Positions 26,891 to 40,039 of a stretch of DNA of 64,000 nt are shown here, piece by piece; position 1 is the first letter of the stretch; every line of letters begins with the position of its first letter. This DNA comes from Hetaerina americana (taxonomy: Eukaryota > Arthropoda > Insecta > Odonata > Calopterygidae). The position numbers and the translations under genes are program-made. The stretch is from assembly GCA_022747635.1 (NCBI GenBank), contig JAKTNV010000009.1, positions 68,408,407-68,472,406 on the forward strand, written 5' to 3'. The notes beneath the pieces were generated by a model. It was not told the DNA's origin. It saw only the letters and a program-made list of their open reading frames with translations, and did not search any database.

Positions 26891-27821
26891 CAGTTCATGT
26901 TTTTAGGAAGTTACGTTGTAGATTGAAAATAGGTTTTGGTTAATAAGGCTGAGGCCCCCAAGTGGAGTAAGGTTTCAAGATTATTTAAACCAAATAATTG
27001 TACAAACCTTAAAATTAAAAAAGAATTCGATGGTAAATTTATATTTATTAATGCTTCCTTAAAAATGTAGTGTGGGAGAACATTTTTTTGACTCTTAAAA
27101 TACCGTGGTTTAATATTACCCGGAGATAAATGCCGAATAATTTTGGCGAAATTCTTAAGGCCGTGTCAGTATTCTGGTCCTATGCATAACGTCCTCGTCT
27201 GCAATCACTTAAAACGCAAATATTTACTCAGATGAAAATATTTCATCCCTTTTTGATGGAATTATGGCCTATTTATATGATATGGCCCTTTTACATGGCC
27301 TTTTCCTATGGTATTTATGTTTCTGGGTCTTTGTTCGTTCATAATTTGTAAAACTTAACTTATTTACTATTCTAATCAATGAACAGGAAAATAACTAGCA
27401 AATTGTACTCATGAATACATGGCATTAGTTAAGATCGGAGTTCATCCGAAGGTATAAGTCAGTCTATTCAATGACGAAAATGCATCATTTTGCATGCTTA
27501 TTTTCATGCTATTTGTTTATTCTTCGTGTTGAATGCTGTAATTCTAAAGGCTGGAAAAGTTCTATAAAAACAGTTCTGACACTGATAAAATCTAAAATTC
27601 TTCTTCTAATCATGTGCTACATGTTTCATGAAGACGAAGGTAGGTTAAAATAATCGTATTTTTTAATCTAAAGGTAACTAATGCAATCCCAAATACCGGT
27701 CTTTGCACACGTATAATTAATGAATATTTTTAGCTTACCATTAAATTTTTTTTAAAATAAATATTATTTAACCCAAAAACGTTCTTGTCTCAACCTTGGT
27801 AGTTTATATTTTAAGACAAAA

Positions 27822-28274
27822 GTGTTAATCAAAAATTTTATAGGAAACAGGGTTTTGACTAGGACAAAAAGGATACACGGTGCACTTTGCTACGGTAATT
27901 ACTTGTTTGATGAGTTTGTTTCTGCGTCAAATTTTCGCAGAGTTTTATACAAGAATAGGTACTCTGTAATGAACGGAGAACAACTCCATTACCTATGTGA
28001 TAAAACTGGATTAATTTTTTCAAGACAAACGCGGGAAATACGGACAGAAATCTTGTGCTCTGCGGGCCACATTCATTCCGCCGATGAGATATCTCCGGTC
28101 CGCGGATACACCGAATTCTTTGGTGGAGGAAATAAATTGATATATATTAAATCAAATCCCATAATTATCTCATTCTTAGAAATTGCACCAATTTTATTGT
28201 ATATGGAAAAATATGGCCTATTTGTCTTCAGATCGGGACAAAGCGATGTTCGTATCAGTTGCACAAAAGTTTGA
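27822..28274 (+). CDS. Unidentified 150-codon ORF, doubtful
   Basis: A single ATG-initiated frame of 150 residues in AT-rich DNA. The central part (NGEQLHYLCDKTGLIFSRQT and SAGHIHSADEISPVRGYTEF) is less AT-biased in its codons than the ends. The C-terminal third is hydrophobic (IIISFLEIAPILLYMEKYGL). I recognise no domain, and there are no convincing splice sites, so it may be a chance ORF or a fragment of an unknown repeat. An intronless short gene cannot be excluded. Confidence 0.15.
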   Translation: MLIKNFIGNRVLTRTKRIHGALCYGNYLFDEFVSASNFRRVLYKNRYSVMNGEQLHYLCDKTGLIFSRQTREIRTEILCSAGHIHSADEISPVRGYTEFFGGGNKLIYIKSNPIIISFLEIAPILLYMEKYGLFVFRSGQSDVRISCTKV

Positions 28275-29082
28275 AGAAAATATAATCGCAGTTTTCTAAT
28301 TCTCTACTTTTATTCCTCTCGGTTGAATAAGATATGTTACTCACTTATTCGTAAATATGTTTTCATTTTTTATGTCTTTCAATCAAATGTTTAAATATTT
28401 ACAAAAATTTGCAGGTTTAACATAAGTGTTATATTTTAAGCATTGAAATACACACCTTATAGAAGGTTAGGATTAAATTTTACTTGGAAAATTCTAATTT
28501 TGAAAAATATACTCATACTTCATCACTCCCGCCTAGTTTCTGCATAGTTATACCGCGGCCTTTCCTTTATATATTGCCTTTCCTCCGTATACTATCAAAC
28601 AGAAAAATGATTATCATGATGCAAAAATGTTTCTAAATGAAATGACAGGGGAATAAAATGGTAATGTAAAGAAAGAATAAGTTTTCTACGATTTTTAGTT
28701 TGGTCGATTAGTAAACATATTATTACTTTCATTTGAAGGCATGTGTTAAATATTCAAAGTTATTTTGAGTAACTTTTGCAATAATTTACGGAAAGTAAAA
28801 TATTCTGGCAACATTTTAGGATATGTTGACTAGGATACCATTTGACATGTAAAACAATTTTAATCAATGATAAAGTTGATGAATAGGATATACTGAAGCA
28901 GTGCACGCTATCACTTGCTATTTCTTGCCTATGAAAAATGTTTGCACTAGCACACCAATCAGCTTTTCCCAAATTCACATTTTTCCAGAGATAATTTCCC
29001 ACCATTTGATTTTGGGAAGATTTTCCCATTAGAAAGTGTCGTAGTAGGCCTTCTATATTGTTCCCAGCAATAAGTATCGAAG

Positions 29083-29282
29083 GAATAATTGAGTACAAAA
29101 AAGGCTGCTATGTTCCATCTTTGTTCTAAGGCTGTAGACCATGGAAATATGATACTGCAATTGCATATTCTAATGCAGGCCAGGTTACTTTTAAAATCAC
29201 TAATGTCTAATCCTTTAGTGTATTGGGGGCTTCTGAACGTTATAAGAGCAGAATGATCACAACCACGATGCTAACAGAGGGT
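29083..29282 (+). repeat. Dispersed repeat, copy 2
   Basis: Direct-orientation partner of 26691-26890, sharing the words listed there, including tggaaatatgat, caattgcatattc and tattgggggc. An ATG-initiated ORF of 90 codons starting at 29223 overlaps its end and is probably chance. Confidence 0.7.
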
Positions 29283-29862
29283 AGACCATTAAATGCGGTC
29301 CATCGTTTGATTCGTCTATTCGTGACTTCGTTTGATATGTCTATCTACGCCGAATTGTCATTTTCAATTTTTCTAATATATATTTTCATCAAATATCGTT
29401 TCATTTCCGTCGACATTTTCTCCAATTTAATTGATGAAAATCCATTATGTTTCTATCAAATGCCTAGTGGCTACATAATGTCTTTTCATCAATAGAATTA
29501 TCATCATAATTAAACCCATTTAAATTTTCTTATTTTTTGTACTTTTGTGCGAAACTCCTTGTATTAACAAACGTCTTTTAGCTTTATTTAGCTGTCATGT
29601 ATCATATCTTGCCATCTTACCATGCTAAATAGGTTGACCATGCCATGGGTGATAAGTTAAAATACTATTGGCAAATTTGGTAAATTAAAATTGTCAATTC
29701 TTGTTTAGACTTCTTCTTAAATGCTGGAATACTCTGCATTAATCTCAAAAAACGGGCTTTCCTATGTGCTCCGATACTGCTATTATTTATTATAAATATT
29801 CTATTTTACTGAATAATAAAAGTAACTACTTTGTTTTTCTAGATTGAAAGTTTTTAATTATA

Positions 29863-29898
29863 ACCTAGGTTTTATTACAGCTGTAATAAAACCTAGGT
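29863..29898. repeat. Perfect 36-bp palindrome
   Basis: The arm acctaggttttattacag (29863-29880) is followed directly, with no spacer, by its exact reverse complement ctgtaataaaacctaggt (29881-29898). The centre is cagctg. A perfect uninterrupted palindrome of this length with mixed composition is unlikely by chance. It may be two abutting TIRs or a fully collapsed MITE. Confidence 0.95.
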
Positions 29899-30225
29899 GG
29901 TAATTGTACCTTAACTGCATTTAAGCATTATTTTCAATCATGTAGAAAAAATATATATGCATGTATATATATAATATCTTCCATCGATCTCATGCCAGTG
30001 TTAAGTTTATTTCATCTGACATAATTTATTCTCAGCAAGATTCTCTAACTATTGTTAAGTAGTAGACCTCATATGCATGTAATTGCCTTTTTTCCTTTTC
30101 TCCTAGACACTTATGGTCCTTTTTGCTAGGAATTGGTGTTTTAACAATCCATAAAATGTGCTCTAGGCATTTTAATATACATCCATTACTTCTATTGGTG
30201 AACTATTTTTTATGGATTTAATTGT

Positions 30226-32570
30226 ATGAATGAAATAAACAATTACATTAAAGAAATCGACATCCAAATGCATTTCATATTTTTCTGGTTTTTCATGTGG
30301 CTAGAACTGATCCTCTACGTGCCCACATCTTTTCTTAGCCACCTAACTTTTCTTTCAAAGCCCTCTCCTTCTTTTCTCATATCTTTCTTATTCTCTGAGG
30401 AACTACATGGCATTTTCTATGGATTATACTTTTTTACCTTTAATCTAATTGCTTTCCATCTTTTTTAAGTTAAATCCTTTCTAATGCCTTTTTATCCATA
30501 TTAACAGTTGTTTTCAGTTCCCTCTATTACCCAGGGCTACTTTACACTGTTGTCTACATTTTTGTCACTTTCCACCGTTGCTCTCGTTATTTTTACCACT
30601 TTTCATGAACATTCTACTTTCACATTCACCTTCACCTTACTTAGCTTGTTACCTAAAATCCGGGATTCTCTTCACTATTGGGATAAAATTTCTTCACAAT
30701 TAAATCTTAATGGTAAATTAATGCCTAGCATATCTCTATCGCTAGTAGATATGATCATTGGTAATAACTGTCGTAATTGACTTTTTCCTCCATGAAAAGG
30801 ATTCCGATATATTACGGGTTATGAGAATTATCTTACCTTGAAATAAACTTGAATTCTTTACTCATGAATTTGAAAGAATAATACGTAAATCAATATATTG
30901 TCACTTGACTTTCCTCTTTTTTCTCAAATGTAAATTTTTCAGATGCAGACAGAATATGGCAAAGCCTGGCCTCCACCTTCCAAAACGACATTCAATTCAC
31001 CAATGATAAGAATTTTTAAAAGTATTTTTAATATTTTTATGCATCTTCTTCCTCAATTATAGATGTTGAAATAGCGATGTTATAATGCCCACATGTCAGT
31101 GTCATTCCATTACTTGATGTTATTACCTTACCACCCAAAATACGATCATTTTATTCTCCTTTTTATCTGTCATTAGTAACCTAACCAAAACGAAAATTCT
31201 ATAACTGTGAGAAAGGTTTAGATACTTCTCCCTTTTTTTCTTTTATTCGTTCCTCAATATTAGGTTTAATAACCAATCACGTTCATTTTTTAACCATTTG
31301 TATCTTAAGGTTTTCCGATTTTTTTGTTTATATTAGTTTCAGCATTCCATACACCGACCAGTATTTCTCTGATTTTTTTCTTAGGAATTCCCTTCATCCC
31401 AAAGTTTAAGTTAATTTAAGATTAGATCAGTTTAAAACTATTTTAATCTCAGGACCATTATTTTAAAAATAAAACATAATAGCGTCCCACCAAAATTATC
31501 TAATTTTTAAATTGGACCTCTATTACCTTCTGAATAGTAATACCCTTGGCTACTTTGAGGATTTTGCCAGCTCTAAGTGAGGTCACCCTCCTTCGAGGGC
31601 AAAGGAGTATCCTGTCCCGCCACCTGCTATCTCGCCTTCCATTGGGGCCGCCAGCACTGAGATGTGTGGAGATCCCTTATTCCTAGGAGTCACTCAGTTT
31701 CCAAGGTCATGGATCTGTTATTTGTCACAGGATGTAATTTGGATGTGTTGGTTTGGGTATTGAAGATACCTCCCTCTTCTTTCATCTCTTTTTCTGGTTT
31801 TCAAACCAACCCCTCCCAGCTAGTTATCCGGTGATTGATAAGACTACTCGTTTTGGTTAAACTGAGTAACTGAATAAGGTTTGGGCTGTCACCAAAACGT
31901 GATATCTTTGTGTATTATTATCGACAATATTTCAATTCATGGATCAGTTTACGACGTCCTTACTTTCTTCTCAATTTAGTGTTACCTATACGCCTGATTG
32001 ATTCTACGGTCTCTCACTTTGCCCAATGCACTTAATTTTGGTCTTCCTTTATAGCATTTTTCGTTTAACTTTCACAAATGTCTTTTTGAAGTAAAGTTTA
32101 TTAGTCAACTCAAAGTTACGTCTACTAAGTTTGTCCAAATCATCTGTTTGATCAAATTCTTCTTTGACACAAAGTTCTTTACAAGGTCCATTTTCCTTCT
32201 ACTTGTATATTGCTCAGTTTCTTCACTTATATGTTAATCTCATCGTCAAAATTATCTTCCGGCTAAAAGATTCAAATTCTTCCAATTTCAATATTTATAC
32301 TAGCAAATTTCTCTGGTTGGTAGAGTTTAACGCTTCACGCAAACCTCTTGCTAGACGTCTCAGTTGTCCGTAACCTCGGTTCAATTCAGCATAGCAGTTA
32401 CTTCCCCTTTTTTAGCATGTTTTTAGCTCCAGCCAAGCTTCGCAGGATATCAATCGTACTTTATCCACAACAAATAAGTATTAATCATCCCAGCTTAAAG
32501 AAACATTCCACTTTCCCTGACATCACTTTTTATAACGAGATACGAATTTCATTTTCTCATCCATGAGAAA
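30226..32570. other. Pyrimidine-rich tract, probably antisense TE relic
   Basis: The + strand is markedly pyrimidine-rich for over 2 kb, the mirror image of the purine-rich LINE coding strands elsewhere in the window, so decayed - strand LINE sequence is likely. No RT or endonuclease motif could be read with confidence. The sub-block 31560-31760 is GC-richer and more complex (gaggtcaccctccttcgagg, ttccattggggccgccagca) and may be a different repeat or an exon. All + strand ORFs here (69-90 codons) are Ser/Leu/Phe-rich shadows and are not called as genes. Confidence 0.35.
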
Positions 32571-35500
32571 GGATTTTTATTTTCTTCTTTTTGATCCTAA
32601 TATAATAGTCCCAAAATATCAGGTCTAGAGCATCCAAAGTTGCATATATAGCCTTCCAGCTTCTGAACTATTCCAATGCCATCTGCGAATTGAAAAATAT
32701 CAATTTTTTAGCATTCATTTCTACTTCATTCATTCCAATTTCATACGAAGTTTCATCGTAAGTTATTCATCGCACAGGTGAAAATGCTGAGGGTGAGAGG
32801 AAAAGTCAAGGAATAGTTCGTAAAGCTACGACATGGAAGGAAATTAAAATCACTACATTTGTTATTCCAGAAGATGCAGCCCTGCTGCTGATTTACACAT
32901 TCCAAATATCATTAAGAAAAGTTGAAAACTATGGCATCCATTAGATTATTTTAAACTTGCTAAATTGATTTTATTTATAATATATTAGGTAACTTATTTA
33001 TTTATGTTTTATCAATATAGACATTTATAAATAACACTATGGTTGAAATTTCTAATTGAATCGACAATTCTATCGATTTTTTATCGGCAAGTTTCCAAAA
33101 ATTCTGAGAAATAGAAAATAAAGAAAAAGTAGGGTTTTTTTTGATGGCATAGTAAATATTCATACCTCATCGATCTTCTTATAGACTTTTTTCCCGTCTA
33201 TTTTCTTGAACTAATAATGTTGAGGGCAGAAGTAACCTCTAAAGTCATTGACGTTCATAAAATGACATGAAAACTTTCTTCAAATTAATTACAAGACTTG
33301 ATGCTACGGAAAAAATGACGAATAGGTGACTTTTGTGTTGTTACTGACTTCAGCAATAATGAATATGTATGACCTTAATGGAAGAGTTAAATGTAATGCC
33401 TATTTACTCGTTGTGCTTACCTACATTAAATGCCTTATTTACTCTGGACTTTATTTGTCCACTTGATGCCAATTTAAGATCAGCGCGTCCTTTTCTTGAG
33501 AAACTATGATTTGATATTATTGAAGGAAAGGAAATAGTAAAATATGTACAGATAGATAGAAATTTAATATTTATATTGGTATATTGGTAGCTATTTTGTG
33601 CACTTTATTTAGAGCAAATATGAATACATTTTTTACGGAAAAGGTATCCTGGGAATACACACCCTGAGAAAAAGAATGTGATTAAGAGTTTTTTCTGAAA
33701 TTATTATGATAAGCTAATGATTATTCTAATATTTTACGTCTTGCCCCTTTTAATGAGGTGCATCTTGCTTTTTTTATCTCGCAAACGACAATTCTTCCAC
33801 GGGACCATATGGATATCTAACAATTCCGCGAAACCAAGTCTAAAAGTGTGAACTATTAATCTTTCAGAACTAACAATACCATATTGAAGCTCAATTTTTT
33901 CGTAAAGTTAAGAAACCCTGTACCTAGTTTAGAACACATGTTTCCCCATGAAAAGGTCAGAGAAAACCTCCTTGAAATTAAATGCGAAACTTGTAAGTTT
34001 ATTAGACAAAAACATTTATTACATTTCTATATTAAAGAATGAAAAGGTGACCATAAATCAAAAAAATATGTTGAATTTCTGTAGTTTCAAACTTAATTTG
34101 ACCAATTTTTATTTAAAATATGACTATTATATTCGGTCAAAAGATAACTTTCACCTAACTGATAAATATAGTTTCATTCCAATTTAATTTATGAATAAAT
34201 ATTTTCCAATTTGTTCAGAAAATAAGCGTTTGTCCCCTTATATATACCATTATCTTTTTAACTTGTCTCCTGATCTTTGCCATACTCTCATTCTACCTTT
34301 TTTATCTGTCTATAGAAATATTCCAGTTTATTATTAGGAAGTTGGCTACTTCATATATTGTCTGACTGCTGCTTTAGAGATAAATAATCATATTTAGTTT
34401 TGTTATTCATCCAAAATTTTTCAATTCGCAAAACCTTTTAAATTGTAGCCTGACTTCATAATTTTTTTAGCCAAATACTGTTACACAAATATTGTGAATA
34501 TGGCTGTCATTTTATATCTTATGAAAAAATAACAAAAGTTTTAAAAATTATTACTTTTTCCTCATTTTATATTAATATGATCTTCGGGTTAATTTTTTTC
34601 TCATTTACTTAGACTACTTTTACGCAACAAGACATTTAGAAAAGACTCCTTTGTTCAAATCGTGATTCCAATTTGATAGTCAAGGTTATCGCAAACAGAT
34701 TTCAAAAGTTTTAATATTTAGTGGACAGGATATTAACAGCTCAAAAATACTGATTGTACGCAACATCCACTAGGCAGCTAATAAAGTGGTATCCGGTATA
34801 TATACTGCAAGGGTAAAAGTATGTTTCTTCTTTCACACATATGATAAATGTACCTGCATATAAGATTCTGCCCTGTCCCTGATATTTTTATTTGCGAAAA
34901 AGCTCTTTCGTCATGGGGTACAAGAATTTCTTTTCTAATTCTTTACAAAATATTTATTTAATTATTTTTACTTATAGATTATTATGTCAGTCATGAAAAT
35001 CATTTGCAGTCAATTAAATAAAAGAATTTAAAAAATTTTCTGCGTAGTAAAATTGAAGTACTTACATTTCAATATCAACATATTCTTAAACTATTCAACA
35101 ATTGTTAATTCCTTTAGTTGTTTGGTGATTGCACGTTATTTTAATTTTAAGGTCCTTATCTACAAGGATTTCTAGTTTCATCCATTATATTATCGTGCTT
35201 TGTGATAATATGCCAGATTGTTAAATGGCGATCACTCTAACGTATTTCCACATTGAAATGCATTCCAAAACCTTAAATTTATTCTACCACCATATAATAC
35301 CAAGTTAAGTCATATTATATATTTAGAGCATATTTTAAAATTATAGAGGAATTCAATATAACGCCTTAATATTCCATGAAGGGCTACAAAATCTGTAGTT
35401 ATTTATTAATGCGTTACGAAGGGCTACTCAGGAAATTGAAAGTTTTTCAGGACCTAAGGAAGACGATACTAATAGCAATTTGTAAAAAGCATAAAACCCC

Positions 35501-35934
35501 GCAATAAAACTCCCGTTGAAACGAAGTTCTACTTGAGATTTACTGGGTAAAATAAACAACTAAATTTATTTCCATGCATAACATATACCTTTATTTATGG
35601 AAGTACTAAATTTTTTTGGTTGCAAAAATTTTCTAAATAAGTTCTAAGTTACTTTATTTTTTAAATTATTAATGACACAAATTGAAGCAAAAGGACCTGA
35701 AAGTTGCACTTTTCTACTTCTGTGGTTTACTTAAGCATTTCAAATAATAAAATCGAGACACTAAGGAGAGATTTGGATAATGTGGATATGTTATTTATGT
35801 CGAATTACACCTCTTCTTTTCCTGAAATGTGTGCGGAATGTATCTTACCCAATAACTTTTGGCTACATGAGTAGGGGAAAAGGACATTCAAATATTTCAA
35901 GGACATGATAAGTCGCATAGTTTTCTTATTATTA
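32571..35934. other. AT-rich DNA, nothing identified
   Basis: AT-rich sequence with short low-complexity ORFs only. The 79-codon + ORF at 33948-34187 is Asn/Lys-rich and looks like chance. Confidence 0.5.
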
Positions 35935-36000
35935 GGTAATCTACCGGTTAAGGTACGTTTTTGGATGGACACAGCTACTAAACAAAGCATTTTGTGTTAA
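35935..36000 (-). mobile_element. Short 3'-end fragment of LINE family A
   Basis: On the - strand this reads the family A 3' UTR (tagtagctgtgtccatccaa) followed by accttaaccggtagattacc, the same terminus found at 10803, 13028 and 17701. Only about 65 bp is present, so this is a severely 5'-truncated insertion, as is typical of LINE retrotransposition. Confidence 0.75.
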
Positions 36001-37430
36001 AATGTAAAATGTAAAGGGCACTCCTCTCAAAGGAATCGAAGGATACAAATTTTCCTTATAAACATATCCATCAATACAATATTTTAGAGAAAGTTACCTG
36101 GCAATTTTTCTACATTAAACCATCCTAATTTGATTATAGGTGGTCGTTTCCAGCAAGAAATATCACAATCGTAATTTGCCTTTTACCTTTTCCTTTTTAA
36201 GCAAGTGATTGCCTGAAATGTAGTGAATAATCTTGTCAATAACTGGTGTTTTTTGAGAAATTAGTTTTATATCGAGGATAAGTATAATTATGCCAAATTT
36301 GATATTACCAAGTAACAATTTGGAATAATAGTGATTATTTTTATAACTTTTCGCCGGCTAGACAAAATTTTCGAAGAGGGCATTTGCTTCCCACTCGCTG
36401 AACTACGCATGTCACTTTTATCTCCAACTTTCCCCATTATTCAAGTCTTTCTCTACGTTACCATGTATAGGCACGTTCTTCATCGCAATATATTATTACA
36501 AAATTACTCAAAAATAGAAAAATGCAAATTTGAAAATTAATTGATATTGAACTCAGAAATTAACAAATAATTAAATGCCATAACGAAACTTTTCATCTTG
36601 TGCTTGATAGACTTTTTGGTTTTTTTCACTTTAGCTCCCGATTTCTTCCTATCCCACCCATTCTTTCTTTCTCTTTTACCGAAGCATAAGAAAACGACAA
36701 AATTCATTCTTATTCATTTTTCCGTAAATAATCATAATTTTTTGATTTCTTCGCGTGTTTATTTTTATTGCACTCAAAGTTTCGATCTGTTCGCATATTT
36801 CTCTCTATGCATCTATATTTCATCTCTGAACGACATGTACGACAAGAATCAGTAATATTTTCAATCATGTTATGTTAGGGAAAAGGAGTAAATAAATAAC
36901 AAGCTAAAGTCATTGGTGAATTAAATATTTTTAAAATACGAAAAATCGTTTTTTTCGTTATAGTAGCCATTTATTTAAACATAAAAACTTTACGTTTTGA
37001 TAAAATTTTTCCTTGAAGAGGAGGAGTATATTTTGAAATCTTTTCGTTCAATTTTCAACTGATCATGCTAAATGAGCCATTGTAATTACTTCAAATATGG
37101 ATTAGTCTGTAAGGTCCTAAAACAGAAGTTTACACATTGTGAAACGGATCTACATCTAGTTTCATTGATAAGAATCAACCAAAATACAGCGGTAATGGAT
37201 TTACTGCATTTTTAGCAATGCTTGCTTATGATTTATGAGGTCAATAATTAAAACCATTAATAAAATTGGATAAGATATGCTTTTCAATCGGTTAGTTTAA
37301 GATATCGCGCCATAATTCGAGGGAAATACGGTTAGTTGATACTTATTTCTAGAAAAACTTTTACTTGGGTTCCAGGTTCTTATGAAATACGTCTGCACCT
37401 GTTATTTCCATGTTTCTGTTTGTAAACATC
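36001..37430. other. AT-rich DNA, nothing identified
   Basis: No recognisable gene, RNA or repeat. ORFs of 69 and 85 codons (36331-36540, 36598-36855) are Phe/Ser/Leu-rich and without recognisable domains. Confidence 0.45.
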
Positions 37431-37439
37431 ATATTGTAA

Positions 37440-37640
37440 GGTAACCCGCTGCGACTATTTTTTGCTGCGATAGGTTTTTTGCTAAACGGCGACCTACGCG
37501 GCAGGCAAGGCTGAAAGCGGAGCGGGACAGGTGGCTAAGCCAATCGACCGGTTCCGGTCAAAACGTTTGCCGCAGTGCCGGTTTTGGATCTGCTTCGACC
37601 CTAGGCTGTCACTACGCCCTATAAATGGCCTACGGTGGGC
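37440..37640. promoter_or_regulatory. GC-rich island with TATA-like motif
   Basis: A compact GC-rich island (ctaaacggcgacctacgcgg, aggctgaaagcggagcggga, cgaccggttccggtcaa) ends in a consensus TATA box, ctataaatgg (about 37619-37628, + strand). cttcagtcaag, with an arthropod initiator-like TCAGTC, occurs near 37725, but that is farther from the TATA than a normal core promoter. The - strand is open for about 48 codons across the island, ending at a stop near 37490, without recognisable similarity. A promoter or a TE terminus are both possible. Confidence 0.25.
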
Positions 37641-37879
37641 ATTTTTCAAAGCTTCTGCTAGTGCTGCCACTGAAGTTTTTATTTAGGGACTGGTTAGCCT
37701 GCTGTCGAGAACATTCACACCTTCAGTCAAGCCTAATCCTCAAATCTAACGCACTCATTTACCAAGATGATGGAACTGATAACTTCAACCGTGGTCACAT
37801 ACTTGCGCAAAGTTATTATCCATATTGTTTGCAAACTACAGTGTTACTCTTTTTATTATTGTTACCGCTCAAATAATTT

Positions 37880-39790
37880 AAAATACTTCCAAACCCCGCT
37901 TTTTAGTCACTAAAACGTTTCTATATGATACATATTTTAATAGAGAACAATTAAACTTCTTAATAGATACATAATATTTAAATGGACGGCTTTTCCATTT
38001 TTCCGATTTCATTTTCATATATTTCAGTTGTATGTTAACTCTATGCTCTATATCTTGTTTCCTTCGTCATAATAAGGTTGCATTTTATTACGCAGATATT
38101 ACCATATTTAATTTATATGATATATGATTTAATTTTTTTTGCAACAATATTTTGCCAATTTAGTCGTCGTTTTTTATGGAGAAGTCACCTTCACCATATT
38201 ATTTATGGTGCTGCGTTTTTTCTTCTCTACTCTGGTTTTGCGTTCAGACGTTCATAGTGCCCATTTAGCTAAACAATCAAATATATGTACTCGATTCTTA
38301 TTATCTGTACCTTATGTGAGCCTACATGTATCTACCATTCAACTCTTTCGCACCTGAAACATTCCGTGCACCATTTATTCTCAACTAGTACGCTTAAAGA
38401 TGCCACGATCGCTAATTTTACTCCTTACATGGTAGTTTTTAGCCTCTTTCCATTATTATTTAGGATTCTTATTGATCCCTGTACACATTATGTCATATAA
38501 TATCAATAAAAACGCATTACATTCAAATGCAATTCCTTGCATTATCAAATCTTAAGTAAAACTTCAAAGTGTACTACCAAAAGTATCACATTCTTTTGTT
38601 TCTAAAATGAAATACTGAGCTTTATTCCACCAAATTTTTGTTGCTGTGAATAAACACAAACTCGGTTGCAGCAAAATATATTTCTGATTATAAACTCGGA
38701 AACATAAATATTCCCTTAATTAATTTTTCGATGACTGTCGTAGCGGTTTACTTACACTCACTGTTGAGTAATTTTTAGTGAGCCTTGTAGTTTTCACGAA
38801 AATAATTAGAATTTTTGTCTAGTAGAATACCTACGTTGGTGACAAGTACGATTCACCAGCTAAATCTATAGGAATTTGACTCCGGGAACGGAATATGTTC
38901 ATCATAATAATAGATGTACACAGTTTGAATATCGATGCAATTGGCCTGAACGAATTTTGTAGTAGTATATCAATCATTTAGTCAATTGAATGAGATTATC
39001 GTCTGTTGGTATATTTTCTATCGATTACTTAATTTTATACAATTCGATTTTTCTCTTAAGTGACTGCTCTTTAATACTATATACTCATCAATTTTTTCAT
39101 TAATTCGGTGAATCTTTGCAAATTTATTACGATCAATTTTTTGCCGATTTTTATATTTATACACATTTATACTATTGCATACACATTTGCTACTAAAATT
39201 TCCATGTAAAATAACGAACATTAGATTGGATTTGGTCTATTGATAACCTAGTTATTCAAATTGATCAAGTCTTAGTAAAATTCTGTATGATTAAATCTTA
39301 TAGCCCAGTTTTTTTACCAAGTGGATTTCAAATGATTTGGTTGACGAAATCTATTTTAGATTCATTTTCTATACGCACCCTGGTGTACGTCTTTATGCAT
39401 TGATACCAAGTTCCAGCTTTTTTTATCGGAATCTGTATACGTTTTCTCGTCGTATGACTAATTACAAGAAACGTGTACAGTTCTTCGTGCAATTTGCAAA
39501 CATTACTTAATTTAACCATAATCATGTATAATTATTGAATTACATTTAAAAATTAATAGTTTTCTAAAATAATAAGTTAGAAAATTAATAAGGAATTATC
39601 GAAATACTGGTGATAATAAACCCCCTATTTTTTCATTCCAACTATTAGTGACATAATTACTACTATATATGTAATTATACGTGCCTCTCCTCTTTTTATT
39701 CTTTAAATGATCACCCTTTGGTTATAATTTGTCCTGATTCATAGCCTTTTATTGATGATCCACTTTTCCAGCATGAAAAATCAAATGTAT
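37880..39790. other. AT-rich DNA, nothing identified
   Basis: AT-rich with a pyrimidine-rich block at 38150-38480 holding two overlapping + ORFs (72 and 71 codons) of low-complexity composition. No supportable gene. Confidence 0.45.
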
Positions 39791-39804
39791 ATTTCTATAG
39801 TCTA

Positions 39805-39985
39805 TGCATCTGACTTTCCCGTTTTGACTTTGGGAACTAATACTGAGCCAGCGAAATCTTCCGGCTTCATGAAGTTTTCTCGAGTTTTCACCGGGTCAAT
39901 GGTTCCATGTTGGCTAACATGGAACCTCTGAGCCGGTGGGAAGCCTGAGAACACTTCACGAAGCGAATACGACAGGGAAAGCACC
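39805..39985. repeat. Long imperfect foldback (palindromic repeat)
   Basis: The core is a perfect 11-bp stem ggttccatgtt (39901-39911) / aacatggaacc (39916-39926) with a ggct loop. Outside it the arms remain alignable as an imperfect inverted repeat: ttctcgagttttcaccgggt on the left matches ttctcaggcttcccaccggc from the reverse complement of the right, then cggcttcatgaag matches cgcttcgtgaag, and ctttcccg matches ctttccctg at the edges. The whole unit of about 180 bp resembles a foldback or MITE. The 60-codon - ORF across it is incidental. Confidence 0.65.
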
Positions 39986-40039
39986 AGATCTTACTTCTTC
40001 CAGCTTTATTACACTATCATAAATACTCCGAATTACTGA

